Source: Magnolia sinica
Lineage: Eukaryota; Streptophyta; Magnoliopsida; Magnoliales; Magnoliaceae
Reading direction: 5' to 3'
DNA length: 64,000 nucleotides
Assembly (NCBI RefSeq): GCF_029962835.1
Contig: NC_080585.1
Coordinates: forward strand, 59,445,443 to 59,509,442
Shown here piece after piece: positions 1 through 11,935 of the stretch (position 1 is its first letter; each line of letters begins with the position of its first letter). Made by a program: the position numbers and the translations under genes. The notes below the pieces were generated by a model. It ran no database searches. It was not told where the DNA came from and saw nothing but the letters and a program-made list of their open reading frames with translations.

Positions 1-1185
1 CCATGCGGATATCATGGTAAACCGATCATCATGAAAATCTAGGGACATATGTCCAAACCACTAGGTAATGTTTTAACTAAATATGTACAACCGCGGTTCT
101 GAAGCACGAAGTGTGTTAGCCATTTAAAAGAGTATCTTGGACATTCTTTGGAGCTTGGGGCCAAACTTGACCCGTAAAAAGAGCATGAAAAATAAAGGAT
201 ATCCGTCAAATTTAAGAACATTTAGACAGTACACCCCGATGTAACGGACATCAAAAGTCAATTGAGAAAACAGATGAGAAATTTGTAAATCATAAGTGGC
301 AAGTGCATGGAAAATCATGTATACATGAAGGAGATTTTGGTTCGACGGTGAACACCATCCCATGCATCGATGGATCGTGTGGCCCACCCGGAGGTCAGAT
401 CTACTTCAAACTTGGGGCCATGGGCCACCATAATGTGCTGAAGTCGGCGATGGGCATGGATTTCCCGGAAGGACATCAAAAGTGGTCCCCATCTACCCCA
501 GCAACCGAACCAAGTTCGGCATTCACTCTCTACACGCTGTAACAGCGTCTGAGAATCACGTCGACGAGGAGATCTTCCACGACAAACCTCCATCTTAAAT
601 CTTCTATCAAATTGAAACCGTCCAACCTCCAAGGAAATGGATTCCGATTCCAACTAGGAGTTCCAGGAAAGCTAGGAAAAAAGACCATGTTGACAGGATC
701 ATCAAGTTTTGTGGACTCAGATTTGCAACATGTATAAAAAAAAAAAAAAATTTAAAAAAATGGCTGAGACCATGTTCGCTGGATCCACTGAAGAAAACAA
801 TCTGGACCTTCGATCTTATGGCCCAGTAAGCATAGTGGGTCAATCTAGACCACCCAAAAGAAGTGGTTTGAAGAATGGAGGGTAGGAATGAATTCTGCCA
901 TTACAACGATGATCATCTTCTTCACTTAAATGTTGATCATAGATAACAGAGCTTATACCATTCCAAAAATCCAATCTATTCACCTGATTGCCCAACCAAA
1001 TAAGATATGATCTCCAAAAAGATAGAAGGAGGAGATTTAAGAGGATCAAAATTGTAGAAACAACTAACAACTCACCTACGCAACTTGTTAGAGCACGACT
1101 CAGCCAACGAATAGATTTATGCAGGAAGAATCGGGAATCCCATAGCTGTATAAAAATAAAAATAAAAACCCTTCCTCCACCACTA
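1..1185. other. Non-coding flank with MITE-like fragment and TATA-like site
   Basis: No convincing gene is seen; all open frames here are short and without recognisable domains. About 330-500 holds GC-richer sequence with 'ggcccaccc' and 'gggccaccataatg' motifs typical of the interspersed family found many times later in the window. The stretch 1149-1180 (tataaaaataaaaataaa followed by cccttcc) looks like an LTR TATA box and start of R. With Copia-A removed it joins the sequence from 7083, so the right part of this stretch is probably U3 of a plus-strand gypsy LTR whose left end I cannot place. Confidence 0.4.
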
Positions 1186-1190
1186 GGAAG

Positions 1191-2168
1191 TGTTGGAATA
1201 TTTGCTTGAATTAAATAGACTATAGAAAATTAAGAATTAAAAAATAAAATAAAATTTTGAGAAAGAGGACTTATTGAATTGAGTTGAGGCGTGACTAAGT
1301 CACTTGACTTGAAATTGAATTTGCTCTCCTTGGACAGCGTCCCAAGTGCAACAGGTTTCCAGAGCAATCGACCTCTATGATACGACTATGACCTGTTCCC
1401 AGCGGTGCGCTCACTGTACACGGGCTCGAACCACTTGCAGTTTAACCCGAAAGTGCTGAATTGACTCAACGATGAACTCAGTAAAATTCTTAAACCAGAA
1501 TATCAGAGATAGTTTTATAAAAGAAAAGAATTTTTGTATTTTTGAAATGTGAATCGGAAGTCTTTATATAGACTCCGAAGTGGTGCATAAGCACCCTTTA
1601 CAAAGGGTTAGGTCCATTGGGTTTAAACCCAACAAGTGCGACCAACCGAAATGGATACAGCTCTCTGGTTTAAAACGACAAGGCACAAGTATGAGTACAC
1701 TCTCGTAAATAAAGTCCTGCGAGTACCTATACACACACACACACACCCACACGAGTACACTTACACCGAACCCATAACCGCACCTGCACCCGCACCCAGC
1801 CCAGCTCGTCCCATCCCGTTGCGTCGAGTTGCACATGTGCATGCACACACGGACACAGACACAGGCTCGGACTCAGACTCGGCTCGGCTCGGCTCAATCT
1901 GGCTCAGCTTGGCGCATGCGTGCGTGTGCGGTCAATGGCATAGATTAAAGCTATTGGCACCCCCCACAAGACTAAATTCACATGCCCCCTAGATAGGGCT
2001 CAAGCTCAAGGCAAAAAGCCTATCTTATATACAAGATATTTTCTTTGTCAAATCCGATGTGGGATAAAGCCCACAACTCAAAAACACCAAAAATTCTAAA
2101 TGTGTAGGGAAACCAAAAAATTTTAAAAATTAAATTTTTAATATTTATTTTTAAAACAAAATACAACA
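1191..2168 (-). repeat. Copia-A 3' LTR (left copy)
   Basis: It starts TGTTGGAATATTTGC and ends ATACAACA, matching 6122-7082 along its length. It holds an (AC)n run near 1730-1748, several tandem GGCTC/CTCGG units near 1875-1915, and an A/T-rich end. As the element is on the minus strand this is the 3' LTR. Confidence 0.92.
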
Positions 2169-2180
2169 ATCCCCCACATG
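2169..2180 (-). other. Copia-A polypurine tract
   Basis: Plus-strand atcccccacatg reads catgtgggggat on the minus strand, a purine-rich run directly upstream of the 3' LTR. This is the expected place and composition for the plus-strand primer of an LTR retrotransposon. Confidence 0.7.
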
Positions 2181-2689
2181 TTTCAAAATAAAAACTCTTC
2201 CGGGTTAAAGCGTAATAGTTGTGCAATGGTGCCGGTGCCACCATAGACTTAAACCGACATTAGAGTAAGTAAGACAGGTCTACAGAAATCAGGTGACGCC
2301 ATAGTCTTGAACCTAAATCCTTTTAATGTAGATTACAAGTACATGTCACTCACACAACTCTTCCTCTGCAAGTGATTATGCGATTATGTGCTTTCGGCTA
2401 TACACCATTACTTGGATTTCGTGAGTGCTCTAGAGAATTAGCCTAGATTTTCATAGGAAGCAGCCTCCACCTCTATACTTATATAGGTGAATTCCATCAA
2501 GTGTATGCAGCAACTATATACACCACTAAATATATGACTATGGATCCATTAAGAGTTCTAAAAACTCATCCTTCTGCATTGCTGCTCGCACTGTACACCA
2601 TAAAAGGGGCTCATATAACTCAGTGAAATTGTCTACCTCATGTCTTGTTATTTATCCATTAAACCTATCTCATGAGATCTCCACTTGTA

Positions 2690-4140
2690 TAGGTTGGGTT
2701 GCTGACACTGGCAGCTCATATATTAGCCTTAGCCCCATTCCCTTCGATGTACTTAGCTAACCTTTTAGATAGTCCTTTGGTCAGAGGATCTGCCAAATTC
2801 TTTTATAACCTCACAAAGTTAATAGATATGACTCCATCACACAACATGTATTTCACTATATTGTATCTGAGTCTAATATGCCTGCTCTTTCTATTATATA
2901 TTTTACTCTTTGTTTTTGCTATAGCTGCTTGACAGTCACAATGAATAGACATGGTCGTACAAGCTTTGGCCACAATGGTATATCAACGTAATGAGATTGT
3001 GATAATATAATAATACCATCTTTCCTAGTTACTTCAATACCCAAGATTACACTAGCCTCTCCTAAGTCTTTTATGTCAAATTTAGATGACAAGAATTTCT
3101 TAGTCGCAATAACTAATTTAATATTAGTTCTAAAAATAAGCATGTCATCAACATAAAGGCATATAATAACATAATCATTTTTAGAAATTTTACTATATAC
3201 ATATCTATTTACATCATTTATATGATAATCATTTGATTTTAAAACACCATCAAATTTTTCATGTCATTGTTTAGGAACCTGTTTTAAACCATATAGTGAT
3301 TTAATTAGTCTTCATACTTTATTTTCTTTACCTGATATCTTATAACTCTCAGGTTGTTCCATATATATTTCTTCTTTTAAGTCTCCATTTAGGAAAGCTG
3401 TCTTAACATCCATCTGGTGTACTATCAATTTATATATGGAAGCTATCGCTATTAAGACCGTAATAGTTGTAATCCTAGTTATAGAGGAATATGTATCAAA
3501 GTAATCTATTCCTTCCTTTTGTTTAAAGCCTTTCACTACTAACCTAGCCTTAAACTTATCAATAGTCCCATCTAGTTTTAGTTTCTTTCTAAACACCCAT
3601 TTACAGCCTATTGATTTGTTTCCAGGTGGTAGGTCTACAAGTTCCCAAGTGTTATTAGATATAATGATTCCAACTCATCATTTATTGTTTCCTTTCAAAA
3701 GATTGCATCTAGAGAGTTAATTGATTCTGCATAAGTTGTAGGATCATCTTCTACTAAGAAGGTGAAAATACCATCTCCTAGGTTAGTTTCTCTTCTAACT
3801 CTAGTACTTTTTCTTGGTTGTATCTCTTCTACTACTTGCTTGCAAACACTTTTACTAGTAGACGCGATACCTGATTCATTAACTTCTTCTATTGCTATAG
3901 ATTTAGATTTCATAAGAAATACGTTTTCAAATAACTCTGCATCCCTGACTTCTATAATGTATTAGGATCTAGAATATTATCCTTAGTTTTTAAAAATAGA
4001 AACCTGTAGGCTGCACTATTTTGTGAGTAACCGATAAATACACAATCAGTCATTTTAGGACCTAATTTTCTTTTCTTAGTTTCAGGTAATCCTATTTTAG
4101 CAAGACACCCCCACACTTTAATATATTTATAACTAAGAAC
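2690..4140 (-). pseudogene. Copia-A reverse transcriptase and RNase H remnant
   Basis: Minus-strand copia reverse transcriptase (RVT_2 type). Fragments are the lead-in with RKSTRVRRETN (near 3800), the palm start with KARLVVKGFKQKEGIDY and MDVKTAFLNGDLKEE (3312-3596), the catalytic YVDD near 3150, and DLGEASVILGIEV (about 3030-3090). The reading frame then runs directly into the RNase H part (HCDCQAAIAKTKS near 2900-2940, ADPLTKG near 2790). About 200 residues normally between these parts are missing, so there is a large internal deletion near 2950-2975 as well as frameshifts and stops. The enzyme cannot be functional. The strand and domain order are certain; the deletion size is estimated from the usual family length. 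Confidence 0.88.
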
Positions 4141-4149
4141 ATGATTCTT

Positions 4150-4641
4150 CTAAAGTTCATAAGGTGTTTGTTTAGAAGATTTATAAAGAATTCTATTTAG
4201 GATATAACAAGCAGACAGAATTACTTCTCCCAACATATTTGAGAGTAAGCCTGAACTATTTAACATCCCATTCATCATCTCTTTTAGAGATCTATTCTTA
4301 TGTTCTGCTATTCCATTCTGTTCTGGTGTATAAGGAGATGTAGTTTCATGAACTATTCCATTCTTTTCACATAATTCTCTAAATTGAAAAGATTCATATT
4401 CACCTCCTCTATCTGTTCTAAGTCTTTTAATTTTTATATTTAACTGATTTTTAACTTTAATTTTGTATTTAGAAAAAGCATCTAAAGCTTCATCTTTTTT
4501 CCTTAACAGATAGACTCTAGTAAACCTAAAGTAGTCATCTACAAAAGTTATGTAATATCTTTTTCCACCTCTAGACATGTGATTTCTAAAATCACCTAAG
4601 TCACTATGTATCAATTCTAATAGAACAGAGGATTATTCTAT
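4150..4641 (-). pseudogene. Copia-A integrase core remnant
   Basis: The minus-strand open segment shows the retroviral-type integrase core. The first catalytic Asp lies in HSDLGDF, the second in LRTDRGGEYESF about 65 residues later, and the Glu in TPEQNGIAEHKNRSLKE. The spacing fits the D,D-35-E fold. A stop near 4149 precedes the SSKQTPYEL continuation towards reverse transcriptase. It follows the protease/GAG-pre-integrase segment after a short break near 4640. Confidence 0.88.
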
Positions 4642-5235
4642 TCATTTAAAGGGTTTTCTAGTGAATTTTGATTCTACACATGTTTCACATTTATCGAATT
4701 CCTCTTTAGATATATTAGGTAATAAACCTAATCTTTTCATTTTCTTCAAAGATACTACATTCACATGACTTAATCTACTATGCCATAGATAAAAAGGTTT
4801 AACGATATAAACAGAACTGGATGTCTTCTTATTATTATCATTGAATACATTTATAATGAATAAACCATCGTTACAGTATCCTTTACCAACAAAAGTTTCA
4901 TTCTTAGTCATTACAAGCTTATCTGAATCAAATACTAACTTGACACCAGCCTTATTGAAGAGTGAACCAGATACCAAGTTTCTTATAATGTCAAGCACAT
5001 GTAGGACATCATTCAACATTAGAGTTGTTCTAGAAGTGAGTCTCAGAAGTACTTTTCCTTTCCCTACAACTAGAGATGTTCTAGCATTACCCATGAACAC
5101 CTGTTCATCATCTCCTGATACTTGGTAGGAGGTAAACATGCTACGATTCTTGCACACGTGCCTAGTTGCACCAGTGTCTAGTACCCACTCCAAGTTGTTT
5201 ACAAGGAAGACTTCTGACACTATAGCTACTACCAT
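4642..5235 (-). pseudogene. Copia-A protease and GAG-pre-integrase segment
   Basis: About 197 codons are open on the minus strand. Residues near 17-27 are WVLDTGATRHVC, the copia aspartic protease active site with D-T-G. Near the end lies LWHSRLSHVN...CETCVESK, the HHCC zinc-binding GAG-pre-integrase domain that precedes the integrase core. The upstream gag part is in a broken frame. This is the best preserved piece of Copia-A. Confidence 0.88.
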
Positions 5236-5239
5236 GTCA

Positions 5240-6086
5240 GACTCATTGCCTGTTTCTGTAAGATTAGGCTATGGCTTATCTTTTTTTCTTAAGCCCGCAA
5301 GTTTTAACATGATGCCCAGGCTTTCCACAGTTGTGGCAATTTTTGTTTTTCTTGAATTGATTGTTTGCATTCTTCCTTTTGAGCCAGCATTCATTTGCAT
5401 AATGTCCAAGTTTGCTATAGTTATGACATTTGCCCTTTTCTTATTATTTTTCCGACTTGATTCTACAAGATTCGCCTTTGAATCTATCTCATTTCCATTT
5501 TCATTTTGGTCCCTGATTCTATTGGCCTCCTCTATTCATATATGTACGATAGTGGTTTCTAAAGAAACACCGTTCTTTTTATGTTTCATTCTATTCTTAT
5601 ATTCTTTCTATGAGGGTGGTAACTTTTTTATTAGCGCTCCTGACAGAAGCACTTCATCCAACTTAATTCCTTCAGTTGACAGTTTGTGAATTAGATTTTA
5701 AAATTTATGAATCTGATTAGTGACAGGTTTATCGTCTATCATTTCATAATGAAGAAAATTAGTAATTGCATGTTTCTTAGCGCCTGCATCTTCCAATATG
5801 TATTTCTTTTTCAAAGCAGTCCTTATGTCTTTATCAGACACGTAAGAAGCATACACGTCATATAGTTCGTTGGATAAAGAGTTTAAAATATAATTTTTAC
5901 AATTATTTTCATCTGTTACTTTAGTTTGATTTGTTGGATGTATAGTAAATGATTTAGATAAAATGTATGAAACTTTAAGGGTGGTCAGTGCAAATATCAG
6001 TTTTGTTTCCACCGTTTAAAGCATTGTCCAGCGAACGATTCAATTTTGGGTAACTCAGCAGAAGCATTTACTGTTATTGTAGCCAT
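5240..6086 (-). pseudogene. Copia-A gag remnant with two zinc knuckles
   Basis: The likely start ATG is at 6086-6084, giving MATITVNASAELPKIESF and FKRW. A one-base frameshift near 6010 then moves the reading frame to KLIFALTTLKVSYIL, which fits copia gag. Stops interrupt it, for example at 5698-5700. Towards the C-terminus there are two CCHC motifs. The one at about 5298-5339 is intact (CHNCGKPGHHVKTC). The one at 5387-5428 reads CHNYSKLGHYANEC, with the second Cys changed to Tyr. Non-functional. Confidence 0.82.
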
Positions 6087-6121
6087 AGTCTATGTAATTC
6101 AACAAAATTCAATTTTAAGAT

Positions 6122-7082
6122 TTTTGAAATATTTGGTTGAATTAAATAGACTATAGAAAATTTAGAATTAAAAAAGAAAATAAAATTTTGAGAAAGAGGA
6201 CTTATTAAATTGAGTTGAGGCATGACTGAGTCACTTGGCTTGAAATCGAATTTGTTCCCCTTGGACAGCGTCCTAAGTGTAATAGATTTTCAGAGCAATC
6301 GACCTCAATGATACAACGACTATGACCCAGTCCCAGTGGTGCACTCACTGTACACGGGCTTGAACCACTTGCAGTTTAACCCAAAAGTGCTGAATTGAAC
6401 TCAATAAAATTCTTAAACCAGAATATCAGAGAGAGTTTTATAAAAGAAAAGGATTTTCATATTTTTAAAATGTGAATTAGAAGTCTTTATATAAACTCCG
6501 AAGTGGTGCATAAGCACCCTTTACAAAGGGTTAGGTCCGTTGGGTTTAAAGCCAATAGGTGCGACCAACCGAAACAGATACATTTCTCTGGTTTAAAATG
6601 AAAAGGTGCAAGTGCGAGTACACTCTCGTAAATAAAGTTCTGCGAGTACCCATACATACACACACACCCACGTGATACACTCACACCGCACCTGCACCCG
6701 CACCTGCGCCCACGCCCAACCCAGCCCGTCCCATCTCGTCCCATTGCATCGAGTCGCACACACGCATGCGCACACAGACACGGACTCAGACTCAGCTTGG
6801 CTCAGCTCGGCACGGCTCGGCTCGGCGCGCACGTGTGTGGTCAATAACATAGATTAGAGTTATTGGCATAGCCCCCCACACAAGACCAAATTCACATGCC
6901 CCCTGAATGGGGCTCAAGCCCAAGGCAAAAAGCCTATCTTATATGCAAGATATTTTCTTTATCAAATCCGATGTGGGACAAAACCCACAACTCAAAAGCA
7001 CCAAAAATTCCAAATGTAGAGGGAAATCGAAAAATTTTAAAAATCAAATTTTTAATATTTATTTTAAAAACAAAATACAACA
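6122..7082 (-). repeat. Copia-A 5' LTR (right copy)
   Basis: It matches 1191-2168 with many substitutions and small indels, starting TTTTGAAATATTTGG (TG lost) and ending CAAAATACAACA. The same (AC)n and GGCTC-rich segment recurs near 6655-6830. On the minus strand this is the promoter-bearing 5' LTR. Confidence 0.9.
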
Positions 7083-8865
7083 GGAAGCACCACAAATTTT
7101 GGAGAAAATTCAAAGAAAGAATAAAGAGAAGAGAGAGAGGCAAGAGAGGAGTCCTGCTAACGACTCGCTGCTATATCGAGTTACATCCTTGGTCAAGAAG
7201 AGGAGGAGTTTAGGCGTTGGACCAACTTAACTCGGTTGGTACCGGACAGCTTGAGACCCTGGTCCATCCAGAAGTCCTGTCTAAACCCTCAAGAAGAAGA
7301 AGAAGAAGAAGAAGAAGACAAAGATTTTGGGTTGACTTCGTGAAACCACTGAGTCCAGCAACGAGTTGGTATGAGTTAGAGTGATTCCAGCTAGTTACTT
7401 TAGTGGGTAAGATCTGTGTGCCAACTTTCCTTCGACTTTATATTATGCATCAAACTTTTTGCTAGGATTTGAATTCATAACTAAGTAGATTGATTAGACA
7501 TAGTCAAATTGATTCGATTCAGTGTAGAAATTCACCTAACTATAAATTTGTTGAATTAAGAACGCTGGTTAATCAAGGTAGGTGAATATATTTTATTCAA
7601 TCAAATTGAAATTCTCAATTAGATTAGAAACTACTTTAAACCTAGGCATAAATCTACATCTATACTAAACCACAACTTGAGATTGATCTTAACCGTACAA
7701 TCTTTGAAATGTGATTATCTAACCATATGAATCGTGTTGTTTATGCTAGAGTTGGGTACGACAATGCATATATTCAAATCCAACAATGTTAGGGTGTGAT
7801 CGAGTTTAAGAGGTGAGGATTTTTCCTTTAAATTTTGCAATTTAATTAATTACATCTTTCTCACATGTTCCAAGTTTTATTTATTATTTTTCTTCACGAT
7901 ATGAATCGGTGTTATATAATTCACGTCACTGCATTATTATCTTGCATGCAAGTATTATGTTGGGAATCTCACTTCTAGTGATCAATATATTACCGTGGAT
8001 GTAATGCGTTACGGGTAGCGACCCTCTTGGTCAGCACGTAATCCCATGGGTTGGTGAGTGGTGCACAATCGATGTAAGTAAATCGCCATGTGTGTTACAT
8101 CACTTCTCTGAGTTGGATGTCACAAATAGTCACTCCATGAACACATCGTATCACGTAAATCCTCAAATCGTGTTGTTGTATTGCTTTGAAATGTTTGCAT
8201 ATATCAACATTAACGTTGGACACGCCGACGAATCTCCGTAGTATGAGAATGTGAGGCGAGCCAGTTATCTTTAAACTACTTTCCACACTATAATCATGAT
8301 CGCTGGTTGTGATGGACTGCACATACTTTGTTAAGCATGCATTTCATATATAATGTTGCTCATACCAATACCACTTATATTTGTGGAGTATGAGATGCAT
8401 CGGGACCCTTCTATTATTCTTATGAATCACTTGAATCATTATAAACTTTAAAGGACAACCACCATTATGAGCATGGCATTGACCCTCTCCAACTATATAA
8501 ATATTGCAGGTGAATCACAGGTTGATGATATGGATGATAATCAATCTATGGAAGATCCTTTCGAATAAAGAAGAAGGATAGCACCACGAATTATTTTATT
8601 TATTTTCCTCTACAAACTCTGATAATGTAATAAGCTCCCTTTGAGAGGACATTAAAGAATTATTTGTACACTTTTACTCTAATAGAATAATAAATATAGT
8701 CGATTTTATTCTCATAAATAGTTACCTTCGTGAATGTAATTGGATGTGATCTAATTGAAAAAAAAAATAAGGTGTGATTTTAAAGTATCCAATCTTTACA
8801 TTATTAACACTCGAAATTCTCAGGCACGAGTATGTACTCGGGCCGCAAAAATTCAGGGCGTTACA
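7083..8865 (+). repeat. Gypsy-type LTR fragment (right part, split by Copia-A)
   Basis: The end GGGCGTTACA at 8856-8865 resembles the end of Tekay/Del-type LTRs (compare GGGGCGTGACA in Tekay-1 read on its own coding strand). Joined to sequence before 1186, it gives a TATA-like box, an A-rich leader and a GA-rich 5'UTR-like stretch (7095-7160), as in a plus-strand R-U5. No primer binding site follows 8865, so this is a solo or truncated LTR. It contains a (GAA)n run at about 7290-7318. No gene is seen. The family assignment rests mainly on the terminus. Confidence 0.45.
7289..7318. repeat. (AAG)n microsatellite
   Basis: About nine perfect aag/gaa trinucleotides, inside the gypsy-type LTR fragment. 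Confidence 0.9.
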
Positions 8866-10340
8866 ATGATAACTTGATGAGATTTATTAACCAGCATTTT
8901 ATAGTGACTCTCCCACTAATCAAAGAAGATGTCCACATCAGAGGTTGATTCAGATAGATGGGAAGATTGAGAGTTAGACTAGTCGACTGAAAAGTAGAAT
9001 GATAGGGGTCAATTCGATTGGCGATCGGCGATCGGCTGAGTAAAAGGAGGTTGGTTGCAAGATTTTTAGATGAACAGATAGAGAATGCACTAGACAAGAC
9101 TGAACTGACAGGTAAGCAAGTTTGGACAGTACTGCTCGATTCCAGCCTTGTCATTTTTACCAGTGTCTATTGTGCCACCATAGGGGACATCCTTACAAAT
9201 GAGGTAAGTCTCCCAAGCGAGGTGCATCTGAGATGGTTCTTGATTGTCCTCATCCTCGTATCGTCCAATACACCAATCTGGACCAAACTCTCTATCATCA
9301 AAAGGAGTGAACGATCAACTGCATTTACTTTTATTAAGAGAAAAGAATAAGGAGTCCATATAAATGAAAAATGTATGGATCTCCTTAGGAGAATGAATCA
9401 TCCATTGACTGTAAGAAGAATAAATAATATCAAAATGAATGAGGATATGTACAAGGGAATGATGGAAATACTCATAGATACACATCTAAGAAGCCACATC
9501 GGTCCTCCTCCAAGATACAGACCTTTGGTGGTAATTTCAAAAATACTTCTGTACAAGTGGCTGAGTACAAAAGGTGTCAGAGCGAGTTTTCGACCCTGTG
9601 CAAACACCTCGGCCAATTGAACATACTCATTTGTGATCTGGAGAGCATTCACGCAGAGTAAATGTCAGTAGATCCAGAGCAGCAGGAATGCCGTATAATC
9701 TTTGTAATTGATTGAGCCTTCACATTTGGTACACTTGCATGAAGTGTGAATAGGCATTGCTGACCTTATTAGCAAAGCGTCTTATTTCCTTTTGAGCAAA
9801 GCTTGGGAAGAATGTCTTACTGAAAGGAATAAGTTGGGTAAGAATTGCAATGTCCAAAATTGTTAGACATATAGGGCTACATCCAAAGAAAATTGTGTTA
9901 GAAAATGGGCTCTAGAATGTCGACGCCGCTGTAAGAAGAGCAAGGTCCAACGGATATTCGTATATGGAAAGTTTCATGCACTTGAAAATGCCAGAGTTCC
10001 TCTATGTCGCCTCATATTGAGAAGAAACGTGAGTGAACCAAACATCCCATTCTAGCAATGGTTTCATCCAGGATCAAGTGTTCTTTAAAGTGTTGGACGA
10101 CTTTAGGATAGATTTGGATTGAATTAGTAAGGTTTCGCCTAGGCAGTTAGGAAACAGATGGTCCATCATATTGACTTCATCAGTATTGATCCCAGGGAAG
10201 AATGCTGGTTCCATACAATAATAGTCTCCAATAGGCAATTTGAAGAGTATTTAATTAAAAAACTTCTCAAAAAGAGCATCCATTACAATGACCAAGTCAT
10301 CTTCATAGAAAGATGGGGTAGAGAACGATGATGTAGCCAT
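8866..10340 (-). pseudogene. Plant mobile domain (PMD, MAIN-like) pseudogene
   Basis: Reading the minus strand from the ATG at 10340 gives MATSSFSTPSFYEDD and then a broken protein. It carries PMD-like blocks: SIYEYPLDLALLTAASTF, then SPFSNTIFFGCSPICLTI, DIAILTQLIPFSKTFFPSF, and downstream LSHLYRSIFEITTKG and LGGGPMWLL. Known PMD proteins (PF10536, 'aminotransferase-like') share the pattern W-x-P-x-T-x-T-F-x-F...T-L-x-D-V-A-x-L and a later LYRxL...GGPLWLLQ. Many stops and frameshifts are present. It lies antisense to the adjoining plus-strand polypurine tract and LTR. This matches the antisense extra genes described in Tat-lineage gypsy elements, some of which encode PMD proteins. Confidence 0.62.
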
Positions 10341-10672
10341 TATTAAGGTTGGAAAGAGAATGGAGGAATTAGAATTGGGGAAGGAATGAGGAAGAAGGAA
10401 GTGTGGAGTGAAAAGAATGTTTGAAACGATGCTTATATCAGTCGAGGAGAAGGAGCATTTATTAGGGCATCATTAATTTTTGTTTTATACGATACGAGTA
10501 CATGCGGCACAACGCGGTTAGCCCTTATTTCAAAAAAGGGCGGTTGGAGTTTACATATATGGCTATATCAGTCATAGACGGTTGCAATGGCATTGCCACG
10601 TGTACTGAAGGATTGTTGTATTAATGAGGGGTCGCACGTCACTTTCACCTTTTTCCAAAGGAGAAATAACAT

Positions 10673-10681
10673 GGGGGGCAA
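10673..10681 (+). other. Putative polypurine tract of Tat-like element
   Basis: ggggggcaa lies directly before TGTTCATCCCC, the putative LTR start. A G-run followed by CAA next to TG is a common polypurine tract form in Tat/Ogre-type gypsy elements. Confidence 0.5.
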
Positions 10682-11557
10682 TGTTCATCCCCATTGTCGC
10701 CAATTCCCGCGAGAGCCAATTAGAGCGAGTTGCATGTGATATGGATGGATTTATGTGGTATATTTGGAGATCTTTGGGGATATACGAAGAAGATTCTACA
10801 ATAATACAATTGGAGCGCATCGAGCGATGCCATGCCATCCACTAAGCAGTCAATTGAAGAGTGATCATGCAGAAGTGGTTACAAGACAAATGGTTATAGT
10901 AACTGTCAGAATGTCGGAAGCATCCGTATGGCTGGATTGAGGCTATAAATAGCAAAGGAATTCAGTAAGAATATTCGTCTCATATATACCAACTCAATCA
11001 AACCCAATATATCTTTCAATCACCTGTTATTTACATTTTTTTAGTGTAATCCTTTACTATTTTTGCCAGTCAATTACATTTCTTAGTATAATCATTTACT
11101 TTTCGTCTACTGTTTACATTCCATAGTATAATCTGTAGCATCAAGTAGCTGGTAATCTTAACTTTAATTTGGGTCTATGCTTATACGATGGATTCAGTTC
11201 TCCATCTAGAAAAGTAATTTCCAACTGCTTTTTGTGACTGACTGTAAGATTTCCTTTCTTGTTTTTCTTTTATCTGCGTTGAAAAGTCATTTGGACATAA
11301 GGCAAAGGTATAACTCATCATTAGAGAGGATGAATCCTACCTTATGAATATCATCCAATCCTTTTTACGCACTATACGAGTGGTTGAGTAGGTAGTAGAT
11401 CTTGGTCATATGCTATGTATTTACCTATCTCGACACTTAGGGTCATAGTTGTTCGGTTTAAATTGAGTCGCAAATTCAATTCTTGTCGCCTAACTGGAAT
11501 CGAAAATTGAACGTTAACAATCCTCTCACGTGATTTTTCGACTACACAGTCCGCGGT
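10682..11557 (+). repeat. Putative 3' LTR of Tat-like gypsy element, cut by CACTA insertion
   Basis: It starts TGTTCATCCCC just after the putative polypurine tract. A TATA box (ctataaatag, about 10943-10952) is followed by a leader-like stretch with short repeats such as 'tagtataatc...tttac' (11040-11135). No protein is coded. The right end seems interrupted at 11557 by the CACTA terminus. No second LTR copy is in the window, so the boundaries rest on the tract, the TG start and the promoter layout only. Confidence 0.45.
10943..10952 (+). promoter_or_regulatory. TATA box in putative Tat-like LTR
   Basis: ctataaatag, followed at the usual distance by a C/A-rich start region. Plus orientation, about 260 bases into the putative LTR. 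Confidence 0.5.
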
Positions 11558-11935
11558 CACTACACCAAAATCGCCGATTTGCGACGGACCAAATCCGTCG
11601 TAAAACCAAAAAAAGACGGACTTCGTCTGTCGCTGTTTACTGGGTCATTTTTTTCCCAATGGATAAAATTCGTCGTTGAATCTGAGACGGATAAGGTCCG
11701 TCACAGATTACCGACGGATAAGATCCGTCACAAAAAATTAAAAATCCGTCACTGAAATTCTGAAAAACCACCTGAATTATTCGTCATTAAAAATATTAGC
11801 GACGGATAAGGTCTGTCGCTAATAGAAGGAGAGTGATGGACTCAAATCCGTCGTTGATATGCTACTAGTTGAGAAATTAGCGACAGATTTGGTCTGTCGC
11901 TAAAATGTCTATAAATTTTTTAAAAATATCATCGG
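11558..11935 (+). repeat. CACTA left terminal and subterminal repeat region
   Basis: It begins with the CACTA terminus, followed by about ten short direct and inverted copies of motifs such as gacggataaggtccgtc, ccgtcgtaaaacc and tagcgaca. Such subterminal repeats are the transposase-binding region in CACTA elements. Confidence 0.7.

Larger units (their letters stand above)
1191..7082 (-). mobile_element. Copia-A: complete but decayed Ty1/copia LTR retrotransposon
   Basis: Two LTRs of 978 and 961 bp flank a minus-strand gag-pol remnant in the copia order gag, protease, integrase, reverse transcriptase, RNase H. The 5-bp target duplication GGAAG is present at 1186-1190 and 7083-7087. The left LTR keeps TG...CA ends; the right LTR start has changed from TG to TT. 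A polypurine tract lies inside the left LTR, but no tRNA-Met primer site is recognisable beside the right LTR, where only about 35 bases separate the LTR from the gag ATG. The LTRs differ at many positions by eye, so the insertion is old. The element lies in an older gypsy-type LTR. Its copia lineage was not assigned. Confidence 0.93.

Noticed and set aside
5138..5689. 183-codon plus-strand open frame
   Set aside because: It is the reverse of Copia-A gag with its zinc knuckles, and its residues have no known domain.
9018..9350. Plus-strand frame of 110 codons considered as a gene or viral remnant
   Set aside because: The minus strand here carries PMD-like blocks in several frames, which explains the open plus frame; no viral domain was recognised.
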